DNA of 64,000 nucleotides, taken from positions 1-64,000 of the forward strand of contig DAINRQ010000030.1 in the NCBI GenBank assembly GCA_036741775.1, read 5' to 3'. The position numbers and the translations under genes were made by a program. Every line of letters begins with the position of its first letter. Position 1 is the stretch's first letter. Positions 49,920-57,842 of this stretch are shown here, piece by piece. Source of the DNA: JAJKIV01 sp036741775. GTDB taxonomy: Bacteria > Gemmatimonadota > Gemmatimonadetes > Gemmatimonadales > Gemmatimonadaceae. The notes under the pieces were generated by a model that was not told where the DNA came from, searched no databases, and worked only from the letters and a program-made list of their open reading frames with translations.

Positions 49920-51214
49920 CGTGCGCCGCGGAGCCGTCGGGCTACCCACTCGAGCAGCAGTGGTCCGACGACGAGCAGGAACAGGATTCGTGTAATGGCA
50001 GCTGCATTACGCGGCTCCGCCGGAGCAACGTCGAGCGACGACGGCGCGCCTAACGCTGAATAGAGTGCCGCGAGCGGTGCAGGGTCGACGACGGCGCTCA
50101 TCGGCGGCGACACGGGGACGAGTGGTGCGTATGCGACCGACGAGACGAGACGCGACCACCACTCGCGGTGCGCGCGAACCGCCTCGTCCCCTCCGCCCAT
50201 GCGCCAGCGCCAGGTCTCGTCATACCCAACCTGAACGACGCGGCCTGCGGCGACGCGGCGCGCCGCGACGACCGGCGTGTCATCACGCGCCTCGAGCACG
50301 ACCGCGTCCGCGCGAGCTGACGCCACCGGGAACGCGCCGAGGCCGCCGCGCGGTGTGGCGCCGCCGATCGCGCCCGCGACGCCCGCGATTCGCCGGCCGA
50401 CGCCTCCCGGCGCCACCGCCGCAAGCGACGGGAGACGAGCCGCGCCGCCAGCGAGCACGACCCCACCGCCGTCTCGCGCATAACGAGCAATGGCCCCAGC
50501 CCACGAGGCCGCCGTGCTGTCGAGGACGACGACGGCCGAGTACTGCGCCGTGTCGATCGGCGCGAGCACGCCTTGCGTCACATCAACGCCGGGCGCGACG
50601 CGGAGTCGCGCGGCGACACGCCATCCGCGCTCCTCGAGCGCCGCGATGGTGAACTTCGGTTCCCACCCGGCTGCCCCGAGCACGAGCACCGGGCGAAGCA
50701 CGACGCTGTCGCGCGTCGTCGTCCGCGCCACGAACGTCGAACCGCGCGCACGCACGTCACCAGCCACGACGCCGAGCTCGAACTCGACGTTGCCGCCTTC
50801 GGGGAGGGTGTCGATCATTCCGGCGGCATCGATGAGCGCGACTGGCTCCCCGGTGTGCGACGCCACGCGCACCCGCGTCGTGCCGTACGGGTCCGCGGCG
50901 GGCTCGGCCACCATCGCCGACGGCGTGAGGGGTCGCGACGTCGACCAGCGCATCGTCGTTCCTGCTCGCGCGAGCGCGCGCATCCAGTCTCGCGTCATCG
51001 GGTCAGGCGCCGCATCGAACACGACGTGCGCGTCCGCGGGCCTGCTGGACGTCCATGCCGCGAGGGCCGCGCCGACGTCGCGCGCGGCGACGGCGGTGTG
51101 TGTTTGAGACGCAGGGCGAACCGCGCGCCAGAGCAAGACCGCCAGCGCCGCGAGCGCTATACCGCGGAGGACGAGCTCCGCCGCCACCCGCGCGCGTTCA
51201 ACGCGTGAGCGCAT
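49916..51214 (-). CDS. membrane protein of the Bat-type operon (unknown function)
   Basis: 432 residues with one N-terminal helix (VLRGIALAALAVLLWRAV) and one C-terminal helix (ITRILFLLVVGPLLLEWVAR). The part between is about 370 residues, beta-rich and probably outside, with a Rossmann-like stretch (YSAVVVLDSTAASWAGAIAR, YARDGGGVVLAGGAARLP) that recalls glutamine-amidotransferase-like domains found in such operons. No catalytic Cys is seen. It overlaps the DUF4159 gene by 17 bases. Confidence 0.7.
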   Translation of the reverse strand: MRSRVERARVAAELVLRGIALAALAVLLWRAVRPASQTHTAVAARDVGAALAAWTSSRPADAHVVFDAAPDPMTRDWMRALARAGTTMRWSTSRPLTPSAMVAEPAADPYGTTRVRVASHTGEPVALIDAAGMIDTLPEGGNVEFELGVVAGDVRARGSTFVARTTTRDSVVLRPVLVLGAAGWEPKFTIAALEERGWRVAARLRVAPGVDVTQGVLAPIDTAQYSAVVVLDSTAASWAGAIARYARDGGGVVLAGGAARLPSLAAVAPGGVGRRIAGVAGAIGGATPRGGLGAFPVASARADAVVLEARDDTPVVAARRVAAGRVVQVGYDETWRWRMGGGDEAVRAHREWWSRLVSSVAYAPLVPVSPPMSAVVDPAPLAALYSALGAPSSLDVAPAEPRNAAAITRILFLLVVGPLLLEWVARRLRGAR

Positions 51215-51809
51215 ACACGATCACGTTCACGCCGAACTTCGTGTTGTCCACGGCCAGGAACCGCTTGTTGTCGGGATGATACCCCCACTCCGAACTGTAG
51301 TCCTTGTTGCTGTACAGGACCGCGATGCGATCGCCACGCATCACGGCCTGGAGATGCGTATGTACGAGGTTGTCCCCCCACCCGTTCAGCTCGTGCGACG
51401 TGTTCGGCGGTCCGTCCGGAAACTTGAAGAACGAGGAGTAGAGCGAGTGGGTGTTCGGCAGTCGCACCAGCGGGCCGACCGAGCGGGTCAGCTCTTCCAC
51501 CGCGGTCTTGTGAAAGGCGCCATCGATGTCGTGGTTGTGATCGTCCACGAACAGGAGACCGCCACGGTCCGCGAACCGCCTGACGTTTCCACGCTCGGCG
51601 TCGGTGAAACGCACGGGGAGGTGCCCGGTGAAGAACACGAACGGATAGCGGAACAGATCGTCGCTCGACAACGCGACGATCACTCCGGTGGGCGCCACGG
51701 GGAGACTCGTGTAGCGGGCGATGGAGTCGATGAGGTTCGCCGGCACGAGCGGCGCGCTGTCCCAATCGCCGGACTCGTACTGCGCGGTCGCGAATACGAA
51801 CTCGCTCAC
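51198..51809 (-). CDS. DUF4159 protein
   Basis: A 203-residue protein of the DUF4159 family: FATAQYESGDWDSAPLVPAN, FRYPFVFFTGHLPVRFTDAE, GGLLFVDDHNHDIDGAFHKT, DRIAVLYSNKDYSSEWGYHP and NVIVYALTR. The fold is thought to be like a glutamine amidotransferase, but its function is not known; it regularly accompanies MoxR/DUF58 genes. The GTG start overlaps the upstream stop as GTGA. Confidence 0.85.
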   Translation of the reverse strand: MSEFVFATAQYESGDWDSAPLVPANLIDSIARYTSLPVAPTGVIVALSSDDLFRYPFVFFTGHLPVRFTDAERGNVRRFADRGGLLFVDDHNHDIDGAFHKTAVEELTRSVGPLVRLPNTHSLYSSFFKFPDGPPNTSHELNGWGDNLVHTHLQAVMRGDRIAVLYSNKDYSSEWGYHPDNKRFLAVDNTKFGVNVIVYALTR

Positions 51810-53899
51810 CAGACCCCGCTCCAGGAACCGAGCGAGCTTCCCCCACGCACCGTACCGTCGGCCGCTCGGCGCGCTCGCGCCAGCAGCGACGACGCGTCAC
51901 GCCCGCTGCGAAGGGCGTCAACGACGTCACCAAGCGCGGCCGCGAGCGCCGGCGCGGCGTCGAGCGCCTCGACCCGCAGCAGCACGAGCGAATCGATGGC
52001 GGCGGCAGGCTCGTGCGCCGCGAGCGCCATCGCGGCAGCCAAACGCTCGGTGCGACGGGCGGCGTTCGGATCCGCGGGGGCGCGCGCCGACCGCGTGCTC
52101 GGACCGCCGGAATCCTTCCCCGTTAGGCGCACGCGCGCGAGATCGACGACTACCGCCGGTGGTTTCCCGCGCAGGTAAATCCGCTCCGCCTGACGTGCGC
52201 GCTGAATGGCGGCGAGGGCCCGGCGCATCGGCGGCAACGCGCGCGCCGGCTCGCCCTGATCGAGCTCGCGTCCAGCCTCCCACATCGCGTTGTACGCCTC
52301 GAGGAGCGGCCGATTGATCGCGACGATGGGAGTCTCGTCGCCCTCGAAGTCGAGGATCTCGTCCCCGCCAGTCGTGGCCGCTTCGGCGGCGCGCAGCAGC
52401 GCGGCCCGCGCCGAATCGGCGGACGAGTCGGCGGGTGTGCCGACCGGCTCGTCGTGTGGTTCTTCGTCAGGTCCGTGCACGTGCTCACCGGTCGGGTCGT
52501 CACCAAGGCGCGCGAAGATGATATCGCCGACCCGCTTCCGAAGTCGCGTCTGGTCGCGCCCGATCGCCCGCGACTCACCAAGTACGGTTTCTCGCGCGAG
52601 GCGCGGCCGCCGCCGCTCGAGCGCCTCGGTCATGATGATCAGCATGCGCTGGCTGATCAGCGACTTGTCGGCCTCGGGCGGTGCGGCGCCTTCGACGGCG
52701 ATCGAGTCGTACTCGCTCGCGCGAGCGATTCGTATCACCCGCGTCTCCGATGAGCCGGCGCCAGGCCCCGACACCGTGTTGCCATCGCGTGCGACGGCGC
52801 GGAGGTGCAGGATGTCACCGGGTTTGAGACCGAGCGACGTCAGCCTCAACACCCCCGTGAGCGTCCCGGTCAGAGTCCGATTGCCGTCCGTGGCGAAGCG
52901 CCTGGCGCCCAGCGTCCCCGAGCGGAACTCGAAGCTCTCCCCCTGGCCCGAGCTGACGATGTACTCGAACGCGCCGCTCACGAGGCCGATGTCATCACGG
53001 ACCTCAGCGGCCAGCGGCACGTTGCCTTCGGCAGCGCGAAGAACGGTGTCGCGCGCCGGGCGTGTGAGCCGCACGACCGGCGCGGAGTCGGGACGCGGCT
53101 CGAGTGCGACCATCCGCTCGCCTAACGAATGGCGCAGTCGTACGATCGCCGGCCGGTCCCCCATCGTGAGGCCGACATGCCATTCCCCACCGGTGCGCCG
53201 TACCGCGACCTGTCGTCCCGCCACGTCAGCGGATATGCCAGCGCCGGTTCCCGGCGCTCGCAGCGTGATGGCGCTTCCACCGAGCGATGCGATGGAGACG
53301 GGCGACTCGATGGTCACCTCTCGGCCGCCCGCGTACGCGGGCGGCCGCACGTCAGCGGCGAGCCCCGCAAAGGGCGCTGGCGGCGAGCGCCCCGCCGCGG
53401 ACGTCCCGGTCACGCGGACGGCTATCGCAGGGACCGCGCCGAGGTCGGCACGTCGGACGGCGAGGAGTGCGACGAGCGCGACGGCTGCAGCGATCGCAGG
53501 ACGCGCGAGCGCGCGCAGGATGGCGCGGCTCGTCTCGGCAGACCAGCTGACGCGCGCGATCTGGTGTTCGAGATCTGGCGTCACTGGCGAATTCTCGTAG
53601 CGCGGATCGACCGCCGTGACGAGCGCGTAGCCGAGTTGCGGTACGCGCTCCTCGATCCACAACGCGACGCGGGGAACCGTAAGCCGCCGAGCCGGCGCGG
53701 CCGCGAGAGTGAGCGCGAGGATCGCGGCGAGTACCCCGGCTGTCCAGGTGGCGATGTCGGTGGCGCCGAGGCGCCCAACGATGACAGTCGTGAGCGCGGC
53801 CGCGCCGAGCCCCGCCGCCACCGACCACATTACCGCGCGCGTCGCAACCGCCGCCGCCAGCGCGCGCCGCGTGCGCCGGACGCGCTCAAGCGGTCGCAT
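51806..53899 (-). CDS. large membrane protein, DUF4175-like
   Basis: A 697-residue protein with two N-terminal helices (VMWSVAAGLGAAALTTVIVG, AGVLAAILALTLAAAP) and a third near residue 150 (PAIAAAVALVALLAVRRADL). A long outside part contains Ig-like strands (ESPVSIASLGGSAITLRAPG, APVVRLTRPARDTVLRAAEG), then helical segments (LISQRMLIIMTEALERRRPR; LDQGEPARALPPMRRALAAI). The order matches DUF4175-type proteins of MoxR operons. ATG at 53899 overlaps the BatA-like gene by 14 bases. Confidence 0.72.
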   Translation of the reverse strand: MRPLERVRRTRRALAAAVATRAVMWSVAAGLGAAALTTVIVGRLGATDIATWTAGVLAAILALTLAAAPARRLTVPRVALWIEERVPQLGYALVTAVDPRYENSPVTPDLEHQIARVSWSAETSRAILRALARPAIAAAVALVALLAVRRADLGAVPAIAVRVTGTSAAGRSPPAPFAGLAADVRPPAYAGGREVTIESPVSIASLGGSAITLRAPGTGAGISADVAGRQVAVRRTGGEWHVGLTMGDRPAIVRLRHSLGERMVALEPRPDSAPVVRLTRPARDTVLRAAEGNVPLAAEVRDDIGLVSGAFEYIVSSGQGESFEFRSGTLGARRFATDGNRTLTGTLTGVLRLTSLGLKPGDILHLRAVARDGNTVSGPGAGSSETRVIRIARASEYDSIAVEGAAPPEADKSLISQRMLIIMTEALERRRPRLARETVLGESRAIGRDQTRLRKRVGDIIFARLGDDPTGEHVHGPDEEPHDEPVGTPADSSADSARAALLRAAEAATTGGDEILDFEGDETPIVAINRPLLEAYNAMWEAGRELDQGEPARALPPMRRALAAIQRARQAERIYLRGKPPAVVVDLARVRLTGKDSGGPSTRSARAPADPNAARRTERLAAAMALAAHEPAAAIDSLVLLRVEALDAAPALAAALGDVVDALRSGRDASSLLARARRAADGTVRGGSSLGSWSGVW

Positions 53900-55211
53900 G
53901 AGACTCTCCCCGTCGCAGCAACAATTCCCCGACGGCCAGAGCGAACGCGATCCCGAGCAACCAGGCGGCGAGGCGCGGCGCATCACCGGGCTCAGTATCG
54001 CGGTCCAGCACAGGTGCTCGTGCGCCACTGGGCGCGGCAGGAAGTACGCGGTCGACGACGCTGTCAGGCGCCACCGCCCCCGCGTTGCTGCCACATCGCT
54101 CCGCCATGCGTCGAGCGAAGTGGCGGAATGCCGGTGTCAGTGCGAGATCGCCGACCGTCGGCACCGGAACGGCAACTGAACGCACGCAGCCGCTGCCTAA
54201 CGGGTTCTCCGTCGCCGCCGTTGAGCCGTCACCCCAGTACGCAATCGCGCGGCCGGCCGGAGGGTCGAACGCGCGGTCGAACGGCGCAACGACGGTCGCC
54301 GCGGTCGAGCGGCCAAACCCCTCCGATGCGCCGCCCGCTACGACGGAGAAGGCAGTGTCTGGATCAGGACGCGCATCCCAACCTGTGGCTGGTGGTACCG
54401 GCCACGCGACGAGCGTCCCCCCTTCCCGCACCCACGCACTGTCTGCCGGCGTCACGCCGTCGCGCCGCACGCGAACCGTCGCGCCGCCGACCACAGGTCC
54501 AACGAGCGAGAGCGCGGCGGCAACCGGGTCACCGGCACTCGCGCGGACCTCCGGGCGCACCGACGCGAGCGTATCACTCCGCACCGAGCCCGCCCGGATG
54601 ACCCGCACCGAACCAGGCCATTCGTCTCGAATCGCGGCGGTCGCCGCGTCGATCTCATCGAGCGTGACCGGAGAAACGATCGCGATCTCCACCGAATCTC
54701 GCTCGCGAGCCAGCCGCTCGGCCGCCCGCAGCGCAGCAACGAGCGCGGCGGACAGTGAACCAGGTGCACCCGGTGCTCGTCCGGCGTCCCGCGGGGTCGC
54801 GATGGAGTCCGCCACGGGGCGCGCCACCTCTCGCGCCGACGAATCGAAGACCACGAGGGCGTCGCCCGGGCGGAACACCGCGCGCGCGGAGTCGGACACG
54901 GCCTCAGCGTCACCAGCCGAGCGGGACCGGTCGATCACGACCACGCGACCCTCGCCGCGCCGTTCGCGCGCAAAGCTGGGGCGCGCGAGCGCCAACCCCA
55001 CGAGCATCACCATCGCGACGCGCACCGCCAGCAGCAGGAGGTCCGTGGGCCTGACCGCGCGCGACACGACGCGGGCGGGTCGTTCTGGAGCGAATCGCGC
55101 CGTCGGAAGCGGCGACGACGGCGGCCGGCGCCAGGCAAGCAGATGCGCCGCAACCGTCGCAATCGCGACAGCCGACGCGATCCAGAGGAAGAACGGAGCG
55201 GCGATGCTCAC
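53886..55211 (-). CDS. BatA-like membrane protein
   Basis: A 441-residue protein beginning with the BatA N-terminal domain, (V)SIAAPFFLWIASAVAIATV then AAHLLAWRRPPSSPLPTARF and a second helix (LLLLAVRVAMVMLVGLALAR). The middle resembles a von Willebrand A fold that keeps the first strand (GRVVVIDRSRS) but lacks a complete DxSxS metal site. One C-terminal helix follows (LAAWLLGIAFALAVGELLLR). In other bacteria Bat proteins link to stress or aerotolerance. GTG overlaps the DUF58 stop as GTGA. Confidence 0.82.
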   Translation of the reverse strand: MSIAAPFFLWIASAVAIATVAAHLLAWRRPPSSPLPTARFAPERPARVVSRAVRPTDLLLLAVRVAMVMLVGLALARPSFARERRGEGRVVVIDRSRSAGDAEAVSDSARAVFRPGDALVVFDSSAREVARPVADSIATPRDAGRAPGAPGSLSAALVAALRAAERLARERDSVEIAIVSPVTLDEIDAATAAIRDEWPGSVRVIRAGSVRSDTLASVRPEVRASAGDPVAAALSLVGPVVGGATVRVRRDGVTPADSAWVREGGTLVAWPVPPATGWDARPDPDTAFSVVAGGASEGFGRSTAATVVAPFDRAFDPPAGRAIAYWGDGSTAATENPLGSGCVRSVAVPVPTVGDLALTPAFRHFARRMAERCGSNAGAVAPDSVVDRVLPAAPSGARAPVLDRDTEPGDAPRLAAWLLGIAFALAVGELLLRRGESHATA

Positions 55212-56125
55212 CGGGATTCCCCGCGAGCGCGGGCGGCCGCCCCGGCACCGGCACCAGCCACACGCCTAACGACACGAGACGCGGGCTCCGAGGTCAGCGC
55301 CTGCGTGAAGGTGAGCCCTTCGCCACGCCAGCCACTCGCGAGCGCCTCCCGCCACGCCGCGAAGTTCGCCAGGTACGCGGCACGAGCGTCACCCACGAAC
55401 GGCCGAGCGATCGCCTCGTCCTCCGGGTCCACCGCGAGCATGGCACGCCCCGGAGGATCGAGCTCCTCCTCGGCCACCACGTGCACCGCATGCACCTCTC
55501 CACGGGCGGCGGCGATCTCGCCCGCGCGTCTCCGCACGTCGTCCGCATCGCCGAGGAAGTCGCTGATGATGACGACGCGCGAGCGCGCCCGCGTGCCGGC
55601 CAGCGCGGCGGTGATCGAGGCACTCCCCTCCGCGCGACTCGCGTCGAGTGCGCGCGCGATCTCCCCCACGATACCACGTCGCGTCCGGGGCGGCAGGTGC
55701 CTGACGCCGGCGCCGCTCACGAGCAGTAAGCCCACCGGGTCACGCGCCGTGTGCGCGACCGCGGCGAGACCCACAGCAACGTCGCACGCGAGCCGCCATT
55801 TCCCGAGCGAATCAGGCGGAAACGCCATCGACGCCGTCGCATCCACGACCACGATCGTCGGGACGATCGACCGGTCCTCGGCCAGGCGGATGTAGGCGCG
55901 GTCGCTCCGTGCGAGGAGACGCCAGTCGATCCGCTTCGGATCATCGCCCTGACGATACGCGCGGTATTCGCTGAGCTCCGGCGCCGCCCCGCGCAATCGC
56001 GAGTGGTGCGCACCGGGCATGGCGCCAGCCACGGGCCGAAGCGCCGGCCACTTCACGCCACGTATCGCGTCGAGGAGCGCTCCCCGCGACTCGGCTCTCA
56101 GTGTGTCCGAGCGTCCGTCCCGCAT
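55208..56125 (-). CDS. DUF58 (VWA-like) protein
   Basis: A 305-residue protein with the DUF58 block SEYRAYRQGDDPKRIDWRLL and ARSDRAYIRLAEDR, and a VWA-like fold with VVVDATASMAFPPD (DxTxSM in place of DxSxS) and VVIISDFLGDADD. DUF58 proteins are the usual partners of MoxR ATPases and may receive a substrate for metal or cofactor insertion. ATG at 56125 lies eight bases after the MoxR stop. Confidence 0.9.
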   Translation of the reverse strand: MRDGRSDTLRAESRGALLDAIRGVKWPALRPVAGAMPGAHHSRLRGAAPELSEYRAYRQGDDPKRIDWRLLARSDRAYIRLAEDRSIVPTIVVVDATASMAFPPDSLGKWRLACDVAVGLAAVAHTARDPVGLLLVSGAGVRHLPPRTRRGIVGEIARALDASRAEGSASITAALAGTRARSRVVIISDFLGDADDVRRRAGEIAAARGEVHAVHVVAEEELDPPGRAMLAVDPEDEAIARPFVGDARAAYLANFAAWREALASGWRGEGLTFTQALTSEPASRVVRRVAGAGAGAAARARGESR

Positions 56126-56133
56126 CGCGGCCG

Positions 56134-57201
56134 CTACACGCGGATGCCGCTCGATGGCGGGTGCACGTGCTTCACGACGGCAGCAACGATCTGCTCCGCC
56201 GTCACGCCGTCCGCATCCGCCGCGAAGTTGGGGAGCACCCGATGGCGCAACACCGGCAGCGCCACGCGACGCACGTCCTCCGGCGCAACGGCCGCCCGTC
56301 CGGACAACAGGGCGTGGGCCTTCGCGCCAAGCACGAGCGCTTGCCCCGCTCGCGGCCCCGCGCCCCAGCGCACGTATCGCTTCACGATCTCGGGCGGTCC
56401 GCCACTCTGGCCGTTCCCGGCGCCGTCTTCCGTCGGCGGTCGCGTCGCTCGCGCCAGCGACGCCGCGTACCGCAGGATGGGATCAGCGGCGGGCAGCTCG
56501 CGTGTGAGGCGCTGCAGCGCGCTCGTCTGACGCGCGTCCAGCACTGGCGTCAGATCCACTTCGCTCGCACCGGTGGTCGAGCGCAGAATCCCGACTTCCT
56601 CCTCCTCGTTCGGATACCCGATGCGTATGTCGAAGAGAAACCGGTCGAGCTGTGCCTCAGGCAGCGGGTACGTGCCTTCCTGCTCGATGGGGTTCTGCGT
56701 CGCCAGCACGAAGAAGGGCTCGGGCAGCCGCATGGTCTCACCAGCCGCGGTCACCCGATGCTCCTGCATTGCCTCGAGCAACGCCGCCTGCGTTCGAGGC
56801 GGCGCGCGGTTGATCTCATCGGCCAGCACGATGTTCGCGAACACGGGCCCGCGCACGAAGCGGAACGTCCGCGCCCCGGTGGCCGCGTCTTCCTCGAGCA
56901 ACTCCGTCCCCGTGATGTCGCTCGGAACGAGGTCGGGGGTGAACTGGATGCGGCGGAAGTCGAGCCGCATCGACTCCGCCACCGAGCGCACCATGAGCGT
57001 CTTCGCCAGCCCGGGCACGCCGACCAGGAGCGCGTGACCGCCGGCGAGGACCGCCATCAGGATCTCCTCGAGCACGTCGTGCTGGCCGACGATGCGTCGA
57101 GCCACCTCGTTGCGCAGCCGGACGGCCGCGGCGAGCAGGGCGTCGCGCTCCGCGGGCGGCGTGGACGCGCCCGCGTTAGGCGTCGGGCGCGTGGTCGTCA
57201 G
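56134..57201 (-). CDS. MoxR-family AAA+ ATPase
   Basis: About 355 residues. The lead helix LRNEVARRIVGQHDVLEEIL is followed by Walker A LLVGVPGLAKTLMVRSVAES, FTPDLVPSDITGTELLEED, Walker B NIVLADEINRAPPRTQAALLE, MQEHRVTAAGETMRLPEPFF, sensor 1 LATQNPIEQEGTYPLPEAQL and arginine-finger block DRFLFDIRIGYPNEEEE. It is related to GvpN but has the MoxR/RavA lid and MoxR neighbours. GTG at 57105 would lose the lead helix; upstream codons offer only CTG, and one (57201) overlaps the previous stop as CTGA, so it is given as the start with doubt. Confidence 0.88.
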   Translation of the reverse strand: MTTTRPTPNAGASTPPAERDALLAAAVRLRNEVARRIVGQHDVLEEILMAVLAGGHALLVGVPGLAKTLMVRSVAESMRLDFRRIQFTPDLVPSDITGTELLEEDAATGARTFRFVRGPVFANIVLADEINRAPPRTQAALLEAMQEHRVTAAGETMRLPEPFFVLATQNPIEQEGTYPLPEAQLDRFLFDIRIGYPNEEEEVGILRSTTGASEVDLTPVLDARQTSALQRLTRELPAADPILRYAASLARATRPPTEDGAGNGQSGGPPEIVKRYVRWGAGPRAGQALVLGAKAHALLSGRAAVAPEDVRRVALPVLRHRVLPNFAADADGVTAEQIVAAVVKHVHPPSSGIRV

Positions 57202-57521
57202 CGGACCGGCCGCCGACGGCGGTAGGTGAGGAGGAACGTGGACCCGTCTTTCGCGCCGGCGTCCGTGAGCGACGCGCCCTCGTCGAGCACCTCGAACCCG
57301 TTCAGCTTCATGACGAACGCGTGGGCGGGGTCTCCGTCGGGCATCAAGGCGTTCAGCGCGGCGGCCTTCACGGAAAGCACCGGTTCACTGGGCGGAGCTT
57401 CCACGCGAACGAGGTCCCACACCTCTGGGCTCTGCACACGCACCGTGATGCGCTCGCCGTTATCGCCGAGGCGTACGACACCGGGCCGAGCTCGGAGCTG
57501 GGTGACGAACGGCGCGGTCAC
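57198..57521 (-). CDS. small ubiquitin-like (beta-grasp) protein, predicted
   Basis: A 107-residue protein. Pattern LVRVEAPPSEPVLSVKAAAL, FVMKLNGFEVLDEGASLTDA and GAKDGSTFLLTYRRRRPVR follows the strand-helix-strand order of ubiquitin/YukD-like folds, including the L-x-D-x-G-v-x-D-G-s turn. The tail is Arg-rich and has no diglycine, so conjugation is unlikely. No E1- or JAB-type gene is near. GTG start overlaps the preceding stop as GTGA. It sits between an unknown small gene and moxR. Confidence 0.6.
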   Translation of the reverse strand: MTAPFVTQLRARPGVVRLGDNGERITVRVQSPEVWDLVRVEAPPSEPVLSVKAAALNALMPDGDPAHAFVMKLNGFEVLDEGASLTDAGAKDGSTFLLTYRRRRPVR

Positions 57522-57820
57522 GGCGCGACCTCGCTCGCGACGGGCGGCAACGTGTCCAGGAAACGGGCGAGCTGCTGATCGAAGAGATACGTCGATCCGG
57601 TCACGCGGGTCCCCTGCCCGTCCTCGGCCGCAGTGGCAGCAACGAGAACCTCCTCGCCGCCCTGCCCGCGTAAGCTCACGTAGTTCGGCCCCTCTTTCTC
57701 CGCAAACGCCGAGTAGATGCTGTTCCGCCGCACGAAGAAGCGCTTGGCGGCGGTGATCACGTCTGACACGCCGAGGCTCGTCCGAGCTTCCTGCAGCGTG
57801 CGGCCGCTCTGAATGTTCAT
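57518..57820 (-). CDS. small conserved-looking protein upstream of the MoxR set
   Basis: 100 residues, not recognised: MNIQSGRTLQEARTSLGVSD, VITAAKRFFVRRNSIYSAFA, EKEGPNYVSLRGQGGEEVLV and a C-terminal helix (YLFDQQLARFLDTLPP). The well-defined blocks and tight packing (22 bases after the kinase gene, GTGA overlap with the ubiquitin-like gene) argue that it is real. Rough appearance is alpha/beta without signal peptide or TM. Confidence 0.7.
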   Translation of the reverse strand: MNIQSGRTLQEARTSLGVSDVITAAKRFFVRRNSIYSAFAEKEGPNYVSLRGQGGEEVLVAATAAEDGQGTRVTGSTYLFDQQLARFLDTLPPVASEVAP

Positions 57821-57842
57821 CCGGTCCGTTAGTGTCAGGTCG

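Noticed and set aside
56134..57201. GvpN, the missing gas-vesicle ATPase
   Set aside because: The protein has MoxR-type motifs and its neighbours are DUF58 and Bat-like genes; it is 37 kb from the gvp operon.
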